Positions 22,595 through 33,436 are shown, numbered from the stretch's first letter. The stretch: DNA of 64,000 nt from Phytophthora quininea (GCA_011947345.1 JAAVTG010000570.1:372001-436000); one strand, 5' to 3'. Program-made: numbers and translations. Notes: a model not told the origin generated them from the letters alone.

Positions 22595-24261
22595 CTAAGC
22601 GCGGCGACGACGAACCGAGCACTTGTCCGACGTACCAGCATCCGTCGAGGGTGAGGTCGTCGTAGCAGCCGGAGCATCGGTGGTCGGCGTGTCCGTGCTC
22701 GAAGGAGTCGATGTGGTAGACTGCGAAGTCGATCCCGTGCCAGACTCCGTCGAACCACTGGAGGTCGTAGTCGTCGAAGTTTTAGTACTGGTGGTCGAAT
22801 CGGCGGTGGCCGCAGACGCATCGACAGCTGAAGCATCGGTGTTGTCCGTCAAGGTACTGGCATCCCCAGCCACGCTAGTCGCCGAGCTAAAAGAACCAGC
22901 AGTCGTCGTACTCGTGGAAGACGACGAATTCGTCGACGTCGAGGTTGATGTCCCGCTGAGCTTAGCGAACTTAGCAGCAGCAGTAGAGATGGCGGTCGAG
23001 AACAGGGAGTCGGTGTCGTAGATGGTGTAGCCGTCATCGGTCGTGCTCAGCGACTTGACACCGAACTGCCAGTACTGCATGTGCGACTTCTTCGAGTATA
23101 CCTCGTTGCTCCACGAGATGTAGGACGCCGAGTCCAGAGCCTTGATACCGTACTCCTCCATCACGACAGGCTTTTTCGCCTTGGTACCAGAAGCCGTGTG
23201 GTCGTCGATCCACTTCACGCCCCACGACTCGGCCTTGGCGGTGTCGACGCCCCACGAGTCCGGGTAGGCGTGGTAGGAGCCATAGTCGATGCTGTCAATG
23301 GCCAAGTTGGCGTCGAAGTCGACGCCCGACGGTCCTGAGTAGAGATACACACTGCTGTCCGTGTTCATGAAGCCTTCACTTCCTGACGCCACCAGGTGGT
23401 TCGAGTCGAGCGTTTTGATGTACTGCAAGACAGAAACAAAGATGTTAGAAGAAGAGGAACCCGACGTTGGATCAAGTGAGAACGCACCGAGGACATCTCC
23501 GTGATCCAGTCCGTAAGTGTCGTGGTGTTACAATTGCCGGAGTCTTTGACGCCGCCGGAACCAGCGCAGCGGCATTCATTGCACAGCTGCCACGCCATGA
23601 TGGTCTCTTCATCAGCATAGCGGTTGACGAACGTCTTGACGAAGTTCTTGTAGGCCGACTTGATCTTCTCGTTCGTGTAAAAGTCGTCGTGGTAGGTGCC
23701 TCCGAGCTGTTGGACGTACACATCTGCAAGCAGGTAAGTTCACTTCAACATCTCACCGAGCAACAAACTCACCGATGCCTCCGTAGTCGGACCAGTTGTT
23801 GACGAACGGCACAATCAGCTTGACACCCGCAGCTTTGGCCGCAGCGACGACCTCGTCGAAGTATCCGAGACCATTGTCGCCCGTGTTCACCGTGGGCTTC
23901 CCGTTCTCCCACAACTGATAGACGATGTTGTACGGCGCCGTGCCAGTTGTGTTGAGGTCGGCGAAGCCCCACAGACGACACACAGTCAAGTCGTTCTTGG
24001 CCATGGTGCTGAAGATGGTGGTGAGGTCAGCCTTGCTCTACAAAATTGCAACGACACCATCAGACCTACAAGTCTCTTGACCGTATTGGGAATGCTGTAG
24101 CTTACCCAGGTGATCTCCGACGCCCAGTAGGCATTGGTTCCGAACACGTAGAATGGCGAACCGTCGACCTCAAACGCCGTGCCGGATGTCTTCACGAAGC
24201 CTGCTGTGGCGTATTGGGCGGCCAACGCCACCAAAGCAGAAGCAGCAGCGAAAGCCTTCAT
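22595..24261 (-). CDS. Secreted GH5 endo-beta-1,4-mannanase C
   Basis: Four exons: 24106-24261, 23773-24037, 23488-23723, 22595-23422, totalling 1485 bases and 494 residues. Introns of 68, 49 and 65 bases, GT-AG, share positions with gene B. Signal peptide MKAFAAASALVALAAQYATA. Acid/base Glu at about residue 190 in WQLCNECRCAG (Gln replaces the usual Glu two positions after Trp-1, a paralog difference) and nucleophile at 308-309 in VVMEEYG. A Ser/Thr-rich region of roughly 110 residues (likely O-glycosylated linker) precedes a conserved end DKCSVRRRRA, shared with gene B and perhaps a sorting or anchoring tail. No lesion. Same strand as gene B, 315 bases apart. Confidence 0.93.
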
Positions 24262-25449
24262 GGTGTGAGGATATTCTCGACAATCTGCAAGTGAGACGAG
24301 TGCCGCTGCTGGCAACGCAAAGTGAGACCATTGACAAGGACCAGCGCATGTAGAGGCCGATCCGCTTCAGCGGCACCAGATGTCATGGCCTTGAGCCTCC
24401 AATACGTATGCTGGGCTGACACAGAGCGATTTGCACGATCGGCCCAGCCGCACTTCTCGCTTCCGCCTGGTTGGATGCACGCTGTTGATGCAGTGCGGAA
24501 GTTGTTGGATGACCAAGACTCCGCCGGTAGGCTGCGTCAAGGTTTGCGAGCGCTGGCTGGCGAGGGCTTTGACGAATACGAGCGTGGCGGAAACTTTATC
24601 TGCCGCTTTAGTGTGAAGTTCACACTCAAGACAACAATGATTTCGACTTGACGAGCACCGCGCAATCCAAATCTCCAGGTTGTCTGCTGCATCAACGGTG
24701 ACAGAGCTGCTCCTGCTCCTGTGCTGCACGCCGAACCTAGCCACGGGCTTTCTCCTCACTCTGGATCAAGCCCAATGGAACCTACGATACTGGAAGTTGC
24801 TTGGATGAATATCGCAGAGCGAATGTCTGCCAAAACAGGTATTTTCAAGCTTGGCCCGATACTCTGCGGCGCGCAAGAAGCGTCTTATGTGTCTTCGTGT
24901 CTCTGTGTTTAAGTACTCGAGCTGGCGGCCTGCTCGTGGACTTCTCGACAAGCAAATGGAGTTCCAGTGTAGTTTGCTTTGCTGCTCGCAATTGACTTCA
25001 GTGATCGCCACCAAGTTCCGGTGCAAAACGATCGACCTGCATCGCCGGCAGATCACACCGCAAAACCTTCACTCAGTCGCACTTCGAGAAGACCACGCGA
25101 CGGTCCTTGAGACACAAGCTCGGTAGGTAACCTTACCAAACATGAATTCATCGATCTAACCATCGGAGTGCGATTGTCATGCAAGAAGTCGCTGTTGATA
25201 CCAAGTTCAGCATCAGCACACCGACTTGTCCTGCGGTGATGCCTCCAATCAAACAAGTCGAGCATTCCCTACCAGGATCACTTCACCTCGACGCCCCAAC
25301 ACTTCAGCACCAATCGCATGGTCCATTTAGCGTTTGGACCTTGCGACACGAAGTGCGGTGCCAGCATAGACGGATCCCGCACACGAAGTGACCCCAGCGA
25401 TTCTTAGCCATTCAACGTTCTTCCCCGCGAAGCGCACGCGCAGTCGGCC
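24262..25449. other. Intergenic, no gene recognised
   Basis: About 1.2 kb. ORFs of up to 130 codons exist on both strands but show no motif I recognise. A possible initiator (CCATTCAACG, about 25409) precedes the next gene. Confidence 0.45.
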
Positions 25450-25959
25450 ATGGGACTCGGTCCACAACTCTCCCCGCATGCAGCGTCGCCACAGAATCTC
25501 AAGCAGGTATCACCTCAGTCGGAGGATTCGCGACCGCCATCGCATAGTCCGTACCGCCGCCAGCGTCTCGCGTCGCGGACTCCACTGCTGCCTGTGAGCG
25601 GCCTCGCCATGGCCAAAGCGAAAGCGCCTCAGACTACGGTCGCTACAGCCTCCTCTGCTTCTGTACACCCTCGTCGAAGGCACAAACTCAACTGTGATGG
25701 TCTCCCGCCCGAGGCTGCAGCTTTAAAGCGCCGCGTGTGGGAGTCGCAGCCACACTCGTACAAGTTCCACTTTGGCAAGATGAAGCGCGTGGTGAAGCCA
25801 CCGGTCGAGATCCCGGCCGAGCTGGCAGACCCGACCAAGCTCTCGCACATGGTCTCGGGCAAGGCCGTGCCGCTGACCAGGCTCATGTGGCAGCAGCAGA
25901 AGGACCTGTTCAAGATGAAGCGTCTGCCGTGTCGAATCCGCGAGGGCTGCGCCTATTAG
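25450..25959 (+). CDS. Basic protein family member 1, function unknown
   Basis: 169 residues, strongly basic, no signal peptide or membrane segment. First of three tandem same-strand paralogs. The C-terminal core has the shared motif F..GKMKRVVKPPVEIP, then VSGKAVPLTRLMW and QQK. The N-terminal half is Ser/Pro/Arg-rich. The start at 25450 gives almost the same length as the two paralogs (167 residues) and lies 40 bases behind an initiator-like site; an internal ATG at 25609 (MAKAKAP) resembles the paralogs' starts and remains possible. I do not recognise the family. The conserved basic and proline pattern suggests nucleic-acid or protein binding, but that is a guess. Confidence 0.65.
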   Translation: MGLGPQLSPHAASPQNLKQVSPQSEDSRPPSHSPYRRQRLASRTPLLPVSGLAMAKAKAPQTTVATASSASVHPRRRHKLNCDGLPPEAAALKRRVWESQPHSYKFHFGKMKRVVKPPVEIPAELADPTKLSHMVSGKAVPLTRLMWQQQKDLFKMKRLPCRIREGCAY

Positions 25960-26364
25960 ACGGGGAGGAATGAGTACTTGGTGTGTGTTAAACGATAACG
26001 GAGCGTTTCCAAACGATTATTGCGCTTGAAGTGTTCGGCAACGCGTTGAAGTCGGAATGTTTCGTCGACGGAAATGACCGGAGACTTGTGAGTCGCTTGC
26101 TCATGGTACAGATATGGTACACCATACAAACGCCAAGGCAAGTTCTTTTTCCGAAGGCGTGAGTGTTGGTGGATACGCGGTACGCTACCGGCTCTTTCGA
26201 CATATACAAACACCAAGTGAGGTTCTTTTTCCGTACGCGACACGCGACGACTCCCGCGGAGCAAAACCCGGGCGCAAAAGCATACAAAACCAAGTATAAT
26301 CCACTTAAGTACGACCAATCGCATGAGCCGGGAAGCGACAAAACTGCACCGCGTTGCTGTGTGG
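25960..26364. other. Intergenic with a short direct repeat
   Basis: No gene. A 30-base direct repeat (atacaaac.ccaag, then agttctttttccg-like) occurs at about 26125-26155 and 26205-26233. Confidence 0.45.
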
Positions 26365-26378
26365 TCATTCTCCAATTT
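26365..26378 (+). promoter_or_regulatory. INR+FPR core promoter
   Basis: TCATTCTCCAATTT is a perfect match to TCATTYYNCAWTTT, 42 bases before the ATG at 26421. Confidence 0.75.
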
Positions 26379-26420
26379 GCCTGCTCGAGCGCAAGTCCAC
26401 AGACCAATCAAACTGCAACC

Positions 26421-26924
26421 ATGGCCATCGCCAAGTCTTTCTTTCGCAAGCCTGCGGCCGACGCCGAGGTGCCTAAGCAGAAGGGTCTGACCCTGCTGGG
26501 CCTCGGTCGCCGCCACAAGGCCATCGACGTGACGGTGGAGGCCCCGTCGTCCCACCGCGTCACGCGCAAACACAAGCGCAGCTACGTGGCTCGCTCGCAG
26601 TCGTCCGAGTGCTCGTGCAGCGAGCCGCACTCGGTCTACGAGCAGTGTCTCGAGGATGCCATGCAGCTCAAGGCCCGTCTGGGCCGCGACCACCACAAAC
26701 CGGCCACCCGCTTCCGCCTCGCGGTCATGAAGCGCGTCATCGTGCCGCCTGTCAACATCCCCAAGTCCATCGCCGAGAAGCGCGGCAGCAAGGACTTTGT
26801 GGGCGGCCAGCGCGTGCCGTTCACGAGAGGCATGTGGGAGACCGAGAAGATGCGGCAGCAGCTTGTGCTCCGAAGGCTCTACATGCTGCCCGTGCTACGT
26901 GAAGACAACGCCATCGAGGCGTGA
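26421..26924 (+). CDS. Basic protein family member 2, function unknown
   Basis: 167 residues, basic. The start follows a perfect oomycete core promoter; longer in-frame starts lie upstream of it. Begins MAIAKSFFRKP. The middle holds a short Cys pair region (SECSCSEPHSVYEQC) and the C-terminal core reads TRFRLAVMKRVIVPPVNIP, then IAEKRGSKDFVGG and VPFTRGMW. The core aligns without gaps to member 3. No signal peptide, no known domain recognised. Codon usage is GC-rich at third positions, suggesting good expression. Unknown function. Confidence 0.75.
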   Translation: MAIAKSFFRKPAADAEVPKQKGLTLLGLGRRHKAIDVTVEAPSSHRVTRKHKRSYVARSQSSECSCSEPHSVYEQCLEDAMQLKARLGRDHHKPATRFRLAVMKRVIVPPVNIPKSIAEKRGSKDFVGGQRVPFTRGMWETEKMRQQLVLRRLYMLPVLREDNAIEA

Positions 26925-27659
26925 AGCTCACCACCACCACCGATTTTGAGATAAACTAGTGTACAAAAATGTCAATATCAAAAGCTATTCCCCAACCATT
27001 CAAAGGTGTTATTGTATCCGAGGCTCCAGATACGCCTGGCGAGCCGGCCGCAGAGCTCCGTGACGACACTTTGGTGTCGCTGGGCGGCAAATCGTTGCTG
27101 TTGGTGTAGCAAGGACACGCTGCGGTTCAAGTCGACCAACTTGAACCAAGTACCAACGACACCACACGGCACCGTTCTACCAGGCCCCACCAGGCTCATC
27201 GAACAGCATCCACACACTGGCACTGGCCCACTGCTCGTCCATTTACTCGACGTTGTCCACTCGATCCGATTCCTCTTCTGGGACATCAGTGAAGATCCAC
27301 CAGCGACGGCATTGCTCGGAGCAAGTCCAACCAACGTCAGCAGTGGCGCATTCGGGCTCGCGCGTCAAGAAGGGGCTCGGCACCTCCGTGTTTACATGCC
27401 GCGTTCATAAAGCGGTGTCGATCTCCGCTCCTGGCCGTGGTCAACACACCTGCCAGTGCTAATGCCGACCGATCTCTGCGCCACTGGATTGCCACAGGCT
27501 GCAAGTGGACATCGAGTGGGCGGCCGAGACTTCCTGCCTGCCGGCCATGCGACGAGTCGAAACGAGTGGCTGCAGCAAAGACGCCCGACTTGCACCGGCG
27601 CCGGAGCCATTCCGCCCTTCCTCGTCTGCAGAGCACGACTCGAACGCGTCGGCACCATG
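26925..27659. other. Intergenic, possible upstream region of the third basic protein
   Basis: ORFs on both strands reach 134 codons but no motif is recognised. An in-frame ATG at 27456 would extend the next gene by 68 codons; the paralog lengths argue against it. CCATTCCGCCCTTCC at about 27608 is initiator-like. Confidence 0.4.
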
Positions 27660-28163
27660 ATGGCCATTGCGAGGCCGTTGGCGCTCGCCAGACCAGACCA
27701 CCAGCACAGCAAACCCATGCACCCGGCCCCGGCCTCGAATCCAGACGTCCCGCAGCACAAACGAGGGCGAAGTCTGTTGTTCCTGGCCCACCACGGCGCT
27801 TCCGTCGATCTACGAACGCCAACACCGTCCCGACACCACCACCACAGACACCGCGAACACCGTCAGCATCATGACAAGAGACCCCAATCGACCACGCCAG
27901 TGTACGATCGCTGTCTGCACGAAGCCATGAAGCTCAAGACCCGCATCCTCATCGAACATCGCGAGCGCCCCACGCGGTTCCGCCTCAGCACCATGAAGCG
28001 AGTCGTCATCCCGCCGGTCGCGATCCCCCAGAAAATCGCCCAGCGACGAGGGAGTCGCGACATTGTGTCCGGCAAGAGTGTGCCGTTCACCAAGGCGATG
28101 TGGACGGCCCAGAAGCAAAACTTGCACAGACTTCCAGTCATCCACGAATGCTTCTGCAGCTAG
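27660..28163 (+). CDS. Basic protein family member 3, function unknown
   Basis: 167 residues from the second of two adjacent ATGs (27657, 27660), giving exactly the length of member 2 and the matching start MAIARPL. A histidine-rich stretch (SRHHHHRHREHRQHHDK) sits in the middle, which could bind metal or simply reflect low complexity. The C-terminal core is the family motif: TRFRLSTMKRVVIPPVAIP, IAQRRGSRDIVSG, VPFTKAMW, followed by QKQNL. Ends CFCS. No signal peptide or membrane segment. Last of the tandem triplet. Unknown function. Confidence 0.75.
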   Translation: MAIARPLALARPDHQHSKPMHPAPASNPDVPQHKRGRSLLFLAHHGASVDLRTPTPSRHHHHRHREHRQHHDKRPQSTTPVYDRCLHEAMKLKTRILIEHRERPTRFRLSTMKRVVIPPVAIPQKIAQRRGSRDIVSGKSVPFTKAMWTAQKQNLHRLPVIHECFCS

Positions 28164-28239
28164 CGCAGACCCCACACAGCCTATTAACTTATCAAGAACT
28201 GCCTGCTAGAAATCTACCCCCGCCTTCCACTTCCACTTC

Positions 28240-29313
28240 GTGAATCCCGTCGCCCCGAAGTGGTTCCTGCTCGGACCATCCTTGAACTGCAACGTGCATG
28301 CGTCAAACCCCGTCGGAATCAGAGAGTGCTCGCAACCTAGTGGCGAAGTCACTTTGCGATTCCTGCGCTCGCCGTCGGCACGATCTCCGGCGGCGAATTG
28401 TCGTGTCGAAGTGCTGTATCCGACGGCGCTTCTTGCATTATCAGAATTGTTGTTCGTTTCATTCCTCGATTTGGAGACTACTTGGCACGATGGAGACGAC
28501 TTTGTATCAATCCTGGCCAGCGTGACGGTGCTGGGCCGCCATAACGACGCCGTCGACCTCGAACATGTCAAGCGCAGCATCAGCAAGTGTATCGACTATT
28601 CCAAGTGCTGGACGTTGGCGAAGGCTGCTGCTGGTGGACACGCCGCACTGCTCAGCAGACTCTACGCCGCTGCAGAGCACGATTTCGGAACCAACGGCTT
28701 CTCGACCCGTGAAGTAGAAAGCGCACTGGAAGTCGCAGCTGAACGAGGGCACCTGGAAGTGGTTAAGTTCCTGCAAATGAACTTCCTACAGTGCGGCAAG
28801 ACGTGGGCGATGGAGTTCGCTGCGATCAACGGACACCTCGAAGTGCTGCAGTGGCTGCATGAACACGGAGGAGACAAGCACCGCGTGACGATGTCTGCAT
28901 TCGACGATGCAGCCGAGAACGGCCACCTTGAAGTGGTCCAGTGGCTGCACTGCAATCGATCTGAAGGCTGCACGACCAGAGCAATGGACTGTGCAGCGAG
29001 AAGCGGGAGGCTCGACATCGTTCTTTGGCTGCATAACAATCGACAGGAAGGGTGCACGACACAAGCGATGGACTGGGCAGCTCGAGCGGGTCACTTGGAG
29101 GTGGTCCAGTGGTTGTTTGAGAATCGACGTGAAGGCGGCTCGACCATGGCGATTGACAGCGCTGCAGCCAACGGCCACCTCGACCTGGTGCGTTGGCTGC
29201 ACTTGAACTGCAACATGTCGTGCTCCTGCAATGCGCACTCGACGGCGGCGGAGCGAGGCCACCATCACGTGCTGGAATGGATCGGACAAAACGGACTCGC
29301 CGTCAGCCACTGA
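28240..29313 (+). CDS. Ankyrin-repeat protein, start unresolved
   Basis: Open frame from about 28210 to the stop at 29313 with clear ankyrin repeats from about residue 150: AAERGHLEVVKFLQMNF, AAENGHLEVVQWLHCNRSEG, AARAGHLEVVQWLFENRREG, AAANGHLDLVRWLH. The upstream part (TALLALSELLFVSFLDLETTW, AVDLEHVKRSISKCIDY) also looks coding but contains no in-frame ATG; the first is at 28777, well inside the repeats. Either a 5' exon with the start lies further upstream, or a frame error hides it. Shorter than the other ankyrin proteins here and without their LLDFVWDRG domain. Lies 76 bases after the basic-protein triplet. Confidence 0.75.
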   Translation: MNPVAPKWFLLGPSLNCNVHASNPVGIRECSQPSGEVTLRFLRSPSARSPAANCRVEVLYPTALLALSELLFVSFLDLETTWHDGDDFVSILASVTVLGRHNDAVDLEHVKRSISKCIDYSKCWTLAKAAAGGHAALLSRLYAAAEHDFGTNGFSTREVESALEVAAERGHLEVVKFLQMNFLQCGKTWAMEFAAINGHLEVLQWLHEHGGDKHRVTMSAFDDAAENGHLEVVQWLHCNRSEGCTTRAMDCAARSGRLDIVLWLHNNRQEGCTTQAMDWAARAGHLEVVQWLFENRREGGSTMAIDSAAANGHLDLVRWLHLNCNMSCSCNAHSTAAERGHHHVLEWIGQNGLAVSH

Positions 29314-29805
29314 CTAAATCTCTCCACAAATTTCCTACTGCTACCCTTGCTAGTACAAGTCTCTGCAAGGCTGTTCACTTTTTAAAGCGTTCAATTGCAT
29401 GTACTATCAAGACGGTGACTACTTTTCCACTGACGCATTCGTCTCCAGTAAAAGATCATTAGAATGGAAAGGAATCGCGATGTAAGATTCATTTGTGTCG
29501 CCAACCGTGGCCTCGACTCAAGGAATTCAAGCTGTAGTCACGCCAGGAACCAGCCTGACCAATGGTGGAGTTTGGCGCACGCCTCGGTGCCTACCGATGG
29601 CGGTGTGCCCGTGTCACGAGGTCTGGAAGGACTCGAGGCACGCTGCATGTGACCTCAGTGGGTGCTGGCACGCACCCACGACTACATGTTCGAAGCGCGG
29701 TGAAGGAGCAGCCTTCCGCGACCGAGTACTTGTTTGCTTTTGCTCATTAATAAACTTTCCTTCTCGGAAACACCTGGGTATCGCGACAATTTGATGATTA
29801 CCAGG
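29314..29805. other. Intergenic, no gene recognised
   Basis: Only short ORFs. It separates the ankyrin gene from the 3' end of a small secreted ORF on the other strand. Confidence 0.4.
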
Positions 29806-29839
29806 CTAGTCCATCAAGTCTTTCGCAGACTCCTGAACA

Positions 29840-29968
29840 TCAGTGACAACGGGGGTCGCGGTTGTACAATCCGCATCGCAGTGAGTCTCGGGGTGGGTTC
29901 CGCGCGTTCTCGGCGTTGGCTTGCGCAATGCACAGAACGGCAATGACCAAAAGGTAAACGATCTTCAT
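29840..29968 (-). CDS. Small secreted peptide candidate
   Basis: A 42-residue ORF starting with a convincing signal peptide (MKIVYLLVIAVLCIAQANA). The mature part in this frame is only about 23 residues with two Cys. A neighbouring frame stays open from just after the cleavage site to a TAG at 29806 and reads HCDADC, then TDVQESAKDLMD, which looks more protein-like than the primary frame. The switch would need one base fewer or two more near the gcgcgg at about 29908. Could be a small secreted effector-type protein or a remnant. I do not assign it to a named family. Confidence 0.45.
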   Translation of the reverse strand: MKIVYLLVIAVLCIAQANAENARNPPRDSLRCGLYNRDPRCH

Positions 29969-30273
29969 CTTCAAGTCGACGAGGCGGTCTTGCGGGACTG
30001 TGGTGAGGAGCTGGGGTTCTGCTTGACGGTGCCGAGAAGTGCCGACGTGTGTGGCCTCGACCGGAGTTTGCGAAAGCTAAACGACCGCACTAGTTCTGTA
30101 ATCTTAGCGTCCATCGTGTTCACTTCCCTTTCAAGTCGCCTCGAAATCGAAAGAGATCGAGGTTTACGCGATAGTACTAGTAATCTGCGAGTAACGTTGA
30201 TCGATGATCGCAGTAGCCTCCTGTCGTTCGTCGTACAGCAAACCTCGGTGTTGACTTTCTGTCGTTGCAGCAT

Positions 30274-32390
30274 CTAATTTGACGGATACTTCTCGTCAAG
30301 CCAAGCCTCCATGTACCTGCTCTCCGGTCGATATTGAGTCTCGCGGCGTAAATGTTCCCGCAGACTAGCCACATCCTCGGGATTGTAGTCATTGTTACCT
30401 GGTTGCGAATGCAGAAGCAGCGCCACATCAAACCGCTGCGCTAGCATCGCGCCGTCGATGTGTTTGAAAAGGTCGACGTCTGTACATTTAGGAAGAAGCC
30501 ATCGCACCACTGGCAAGGTATATTCGACGTTGATTCGACAGGAAGTCGCCTCAGTGAGTGCGTCCACGGGGTACTTCTCTGGGTACTTTGTTCCCAGCCA
30601 TTTAATGACGTCCAAGCGGCCATTGCGAGCGGCAGCTCTCATCGCCGTCTTTATACCAGTCTCCGTGTCTGGACGATTCCTACAGATCCATTTGACCACC
30701 TTCAGATGGCCATTCAAGGCCGCGTACATCAAGGCCATGGACGTACATCCTTCCGATCGATTGGTATGAAGCCACTTGACGATAAACAAGTGGCCATTTG
30801 CGGCAGCTTCGTCCATTGCATTGGTCGTACAGCCTGCCTCAGTGTTGCAGTGTAACCACTTCACGATATCTAGCCGACCGACTTTCGCAGCGGTGTTCAT
30901 GGCGCTTGTTGTGCATCCAGCGTCAGTATTATCTTTCAACCACTGCAGCACTTTCAAATGTCCTTTCGCCGCAGCTCCGTCCATCGCTTTTGTGGTGCAA
31001 CCACCCGAAAAATTATCTTTCAGATACTGGAGCATTTCGATCTGCTTCTTAATGAAACTCTTCGTCGGTCTTCCACAGTAACAATACGGCTTTTAGGCCA
31101 GTGTTTACCCTTCCACTTCATCATAGCAGCACCATCCATCGCTTCTGTACTGCATTCCGCTGACAAGTGAACGTGCAGCCACTTGACGACTTCGAGATGA
31201 CCTTCAGTAGCGGCTGCGTCCACAGCTCGAAATGTACAACGAAGATGGCGACGGATCTCTTCCTGGTTGATGCCTTCCGTCTCCATAGCTTTTTGGCGCA
31301 AGTACGAGAGCACGTTGAGGTGTCCTCGTGCAGCAGTCGTATCGCAAACCAACGTATTGTTTAGATAGACAAACTTGCTCTTCTCGAATAAATCTACACC
31401 GGAGTCATGGGCATATCGCTCGTACAACCATCGCACCACTTCGAGTTTGCCACCTCTTGTTGCAGCGCGGAATGCCTCTGCTGGAGCGTTGCGAATGTCA
31501 AGCGCTTCCACGTACGTGAGCAGCCATTGCATCACTGCAAGGTGGCCATGAAAACTTGCCCCAGTTAAGCTGCAAACCAAAGAATACTGGAGACCACGTT
31601 GCTCAATAGTATCAGGCGTGTGGTGTAGCGCGATCCATTCCACGAACTCGAGATCGCCAGCGATCGCTGCTTCTCCCAGACCGTGCCTAAAGAAATGGTG
31701 ACTACTGTCGAGCCCTCCTTCCAGGATCAGGCGCACGATCTGTGACCGTACTTCCCAATTGTCGTCGTTGATTCTGAAATTTGCATCATCGCCGACGCCA
31801 AAGCCTCGAGCCACCAGCCACTTGACTTCTTCAATTCGATTCGATTCAACAGCCTTTTTTATTGCGCTCGTGTTGGCTCTTCGTGTTGCAAGCGTGTCAA
31901 CTCGAGTGTCTAGCCACCACCGGATCACCTCCCAGTGACCATGCTCGCAAGCTTTATCCAAGCTGGCACTGGGCCACTCAACGTCTCGCTCACTTTCAAA
32001 CATCTTCAGTATCTCTAGACGCCCGTTTCCCGCAGCCTCCGTCACAATGTTCCCCAATATCGGATAGTCTGGGAAGTGCTCCAGCAGCCAGCGCACCGCA
32101 ACCAGATCGCCACAGCGAACAGCTTTGCACATTGTGCGGTTGAACTCCCATCGAGAGTAGTGCGGGTTTGAGCGCAACAGCTTAGCCACACTCCACGTAT
32201 TGCTCTTGAGTTCTCGCAGCCCTCTGGCCCAGACGTAGTCCAGCAGTCCTGTCGACCCCGTGGGGATCGATTCAAACGCCACGAAAAGAGGCATGTCGGC
32301 AACCAAAAAGTCCGACACGAGGACCTTCATATTACCCTCATCAACGTTCAAAACTTTGCAGCGAAGAACGAAGTGCACAACCGTCAGCAT
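30274..32390 (-). CDS. Ankyrin-repeat protein F (one frame break)
   Basis: About 705 residues. Start MLTVVHFVLRCKV aligns with the starts of D and H. The N-terminal domain has LLDYVWARG and HYSRWEFNRTM. Ankyrin repeats follow throughout: AATEGHLEVVKWLHVHL, AAAKGHLKVLQWLKDN, AAKVGRLDIVKWLH, AALNGHLKVVKWICRNR. It ends YMEAWLDEKYPSN, the family C-terminus. One base is missing near 31083-31090: before it the frame reads KHWPKS, after it CGRPTKSFIKKQIEMLQ, a Cys-rich linker conserved in D, H and I. This break is not at a long homopolymer, so it may be a real mutation. Faces away from the PME at 33437. Confidence 0.82.
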
Positions 32391-32599
32391 GTTGTCGCCT
32401 TGGCAAATCTGAAAGTGAGGGGATTGGTAGTTGGGTGGATATCCAGCGAACCCAAGTGATGAACTGCAGGATATCCGAATGGATATCGGGGTTTCCAAAC
32501 GGCAAGTCTCAAAGACCTGATTGATCGATGGCGATGCAGAAGGACTCGAAGTAGATAGACCACGGTAGATAGAGGTAGTTCGCGCTGGAGCTTCTCACT

Positions 32600-32944
32600 T
32601 GCGGATTTTCTTCGCTCCCTCAAGATTGCTAACCCGCTTTACCACGCCAACAAGCATGGTTGGTGCAGTAACGAGTTTTGCCCCTAAAGGTGATGTCTTG
32701 CGTTTGGAAACTTGTGCTGGGCCCGGAGCGGGTGCCTTCGTGTCTATTGAACGAGTCGCTTCTCAATTGTTGCTACTTTCCTGGTGCTGTTCTCGCCAAG
32801 GGGCGTCGGGCCTGCAGGGGCCGGAAATTCCTATGTTTGCTGCGGTTCGTTCGAATGGCATGTATTTGATGAACGTTCGCTTTGGGGCACACACTTGAGG
32901 TGGTTGACGGCAAAGCCTCGTATTATTCCTTCGGTCGCTGGTAA
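32600..32944 (+). pseudogene. Unrecognised coding remnant upstream of the intact PME
   Basis: The stretch 32832-32944 reads, with one frame slip, as a protein tail (YVCCGSFEWHVFDERSLWG, then VVDGKASYYSFGRW and stop). The same segment, better kept in frame, is fused to the truncated PME at 4545-4636. Conservation of frame between the two copies suggests former coding. Family not recognised; further upstream the frame is uncertain. Confidence 0.35.
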
Positions 32945-33436
32945 GGACAAGTAGACCTTGACGTGAGCCTGCAGCAGGTTTAGCTGAATCCATGGGGCTC
33001 TCGTTGCGTGCCCAGTGCAAGGTTGCTTTGACAGCAAAAGGCAAGACGAACGAGATCGTTTTGATAACGGGATGACGATCCAACGCGCGGAAATACTGAA
33101 CCTTGTGTTTTCCGCGCCGACCGAGAGCCACGGTGCTCCATTCGTTCGCAACTATCACGACACGCCACTTCAAGAATTCATCGCGTGAGATAGTGACCGA
33201 CTGGCAAAACATCTTGTACTTTGGCCCGGCTCACAGCGGATCGCCTGACATTGACTCATGCGTACAGGTATTATAGTTGCCTTTTGTACAACTGGGCTCC
33301 CTTGAATCCGTGCGTCCCCGTCAGTAAGCGAACAGCAGTCTCTCCTGACTTCTAAAAGCTCGTTCATTTCATTTCCATAGAGCCCACTTCGCTTTTTCCG
33401 CTGCATCGCTCAAGTCACTCGCCAAGCATCCGAGTC
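32945..33436. other. 5' region of the intact PME
   Basis: No clear gene. A minus-strand ORF (32763-33212) of 149 codons covers part of it but has no recognised motif. TTCATTTCATTTCC at 33364-33377 is a partial initiator-like match. Confidence 0.4.

Noticed and set aside
28298..28525. 75-codon ORF starting at an ATG near the ankyrin gene's 5' end
   Set aside because: Out of frame with the ankyrin repeats and with Arg/Cys-rich shadow-like composition; not a credible start for that gene.
32763..33212. 149-codon minus-strand ORF upstream of the intact PME
   Set aside because: Overlaps on the opposite strand a segment whose plus frame is conserved with 4545-4636. No motif recognised and no supporting homolog visible.
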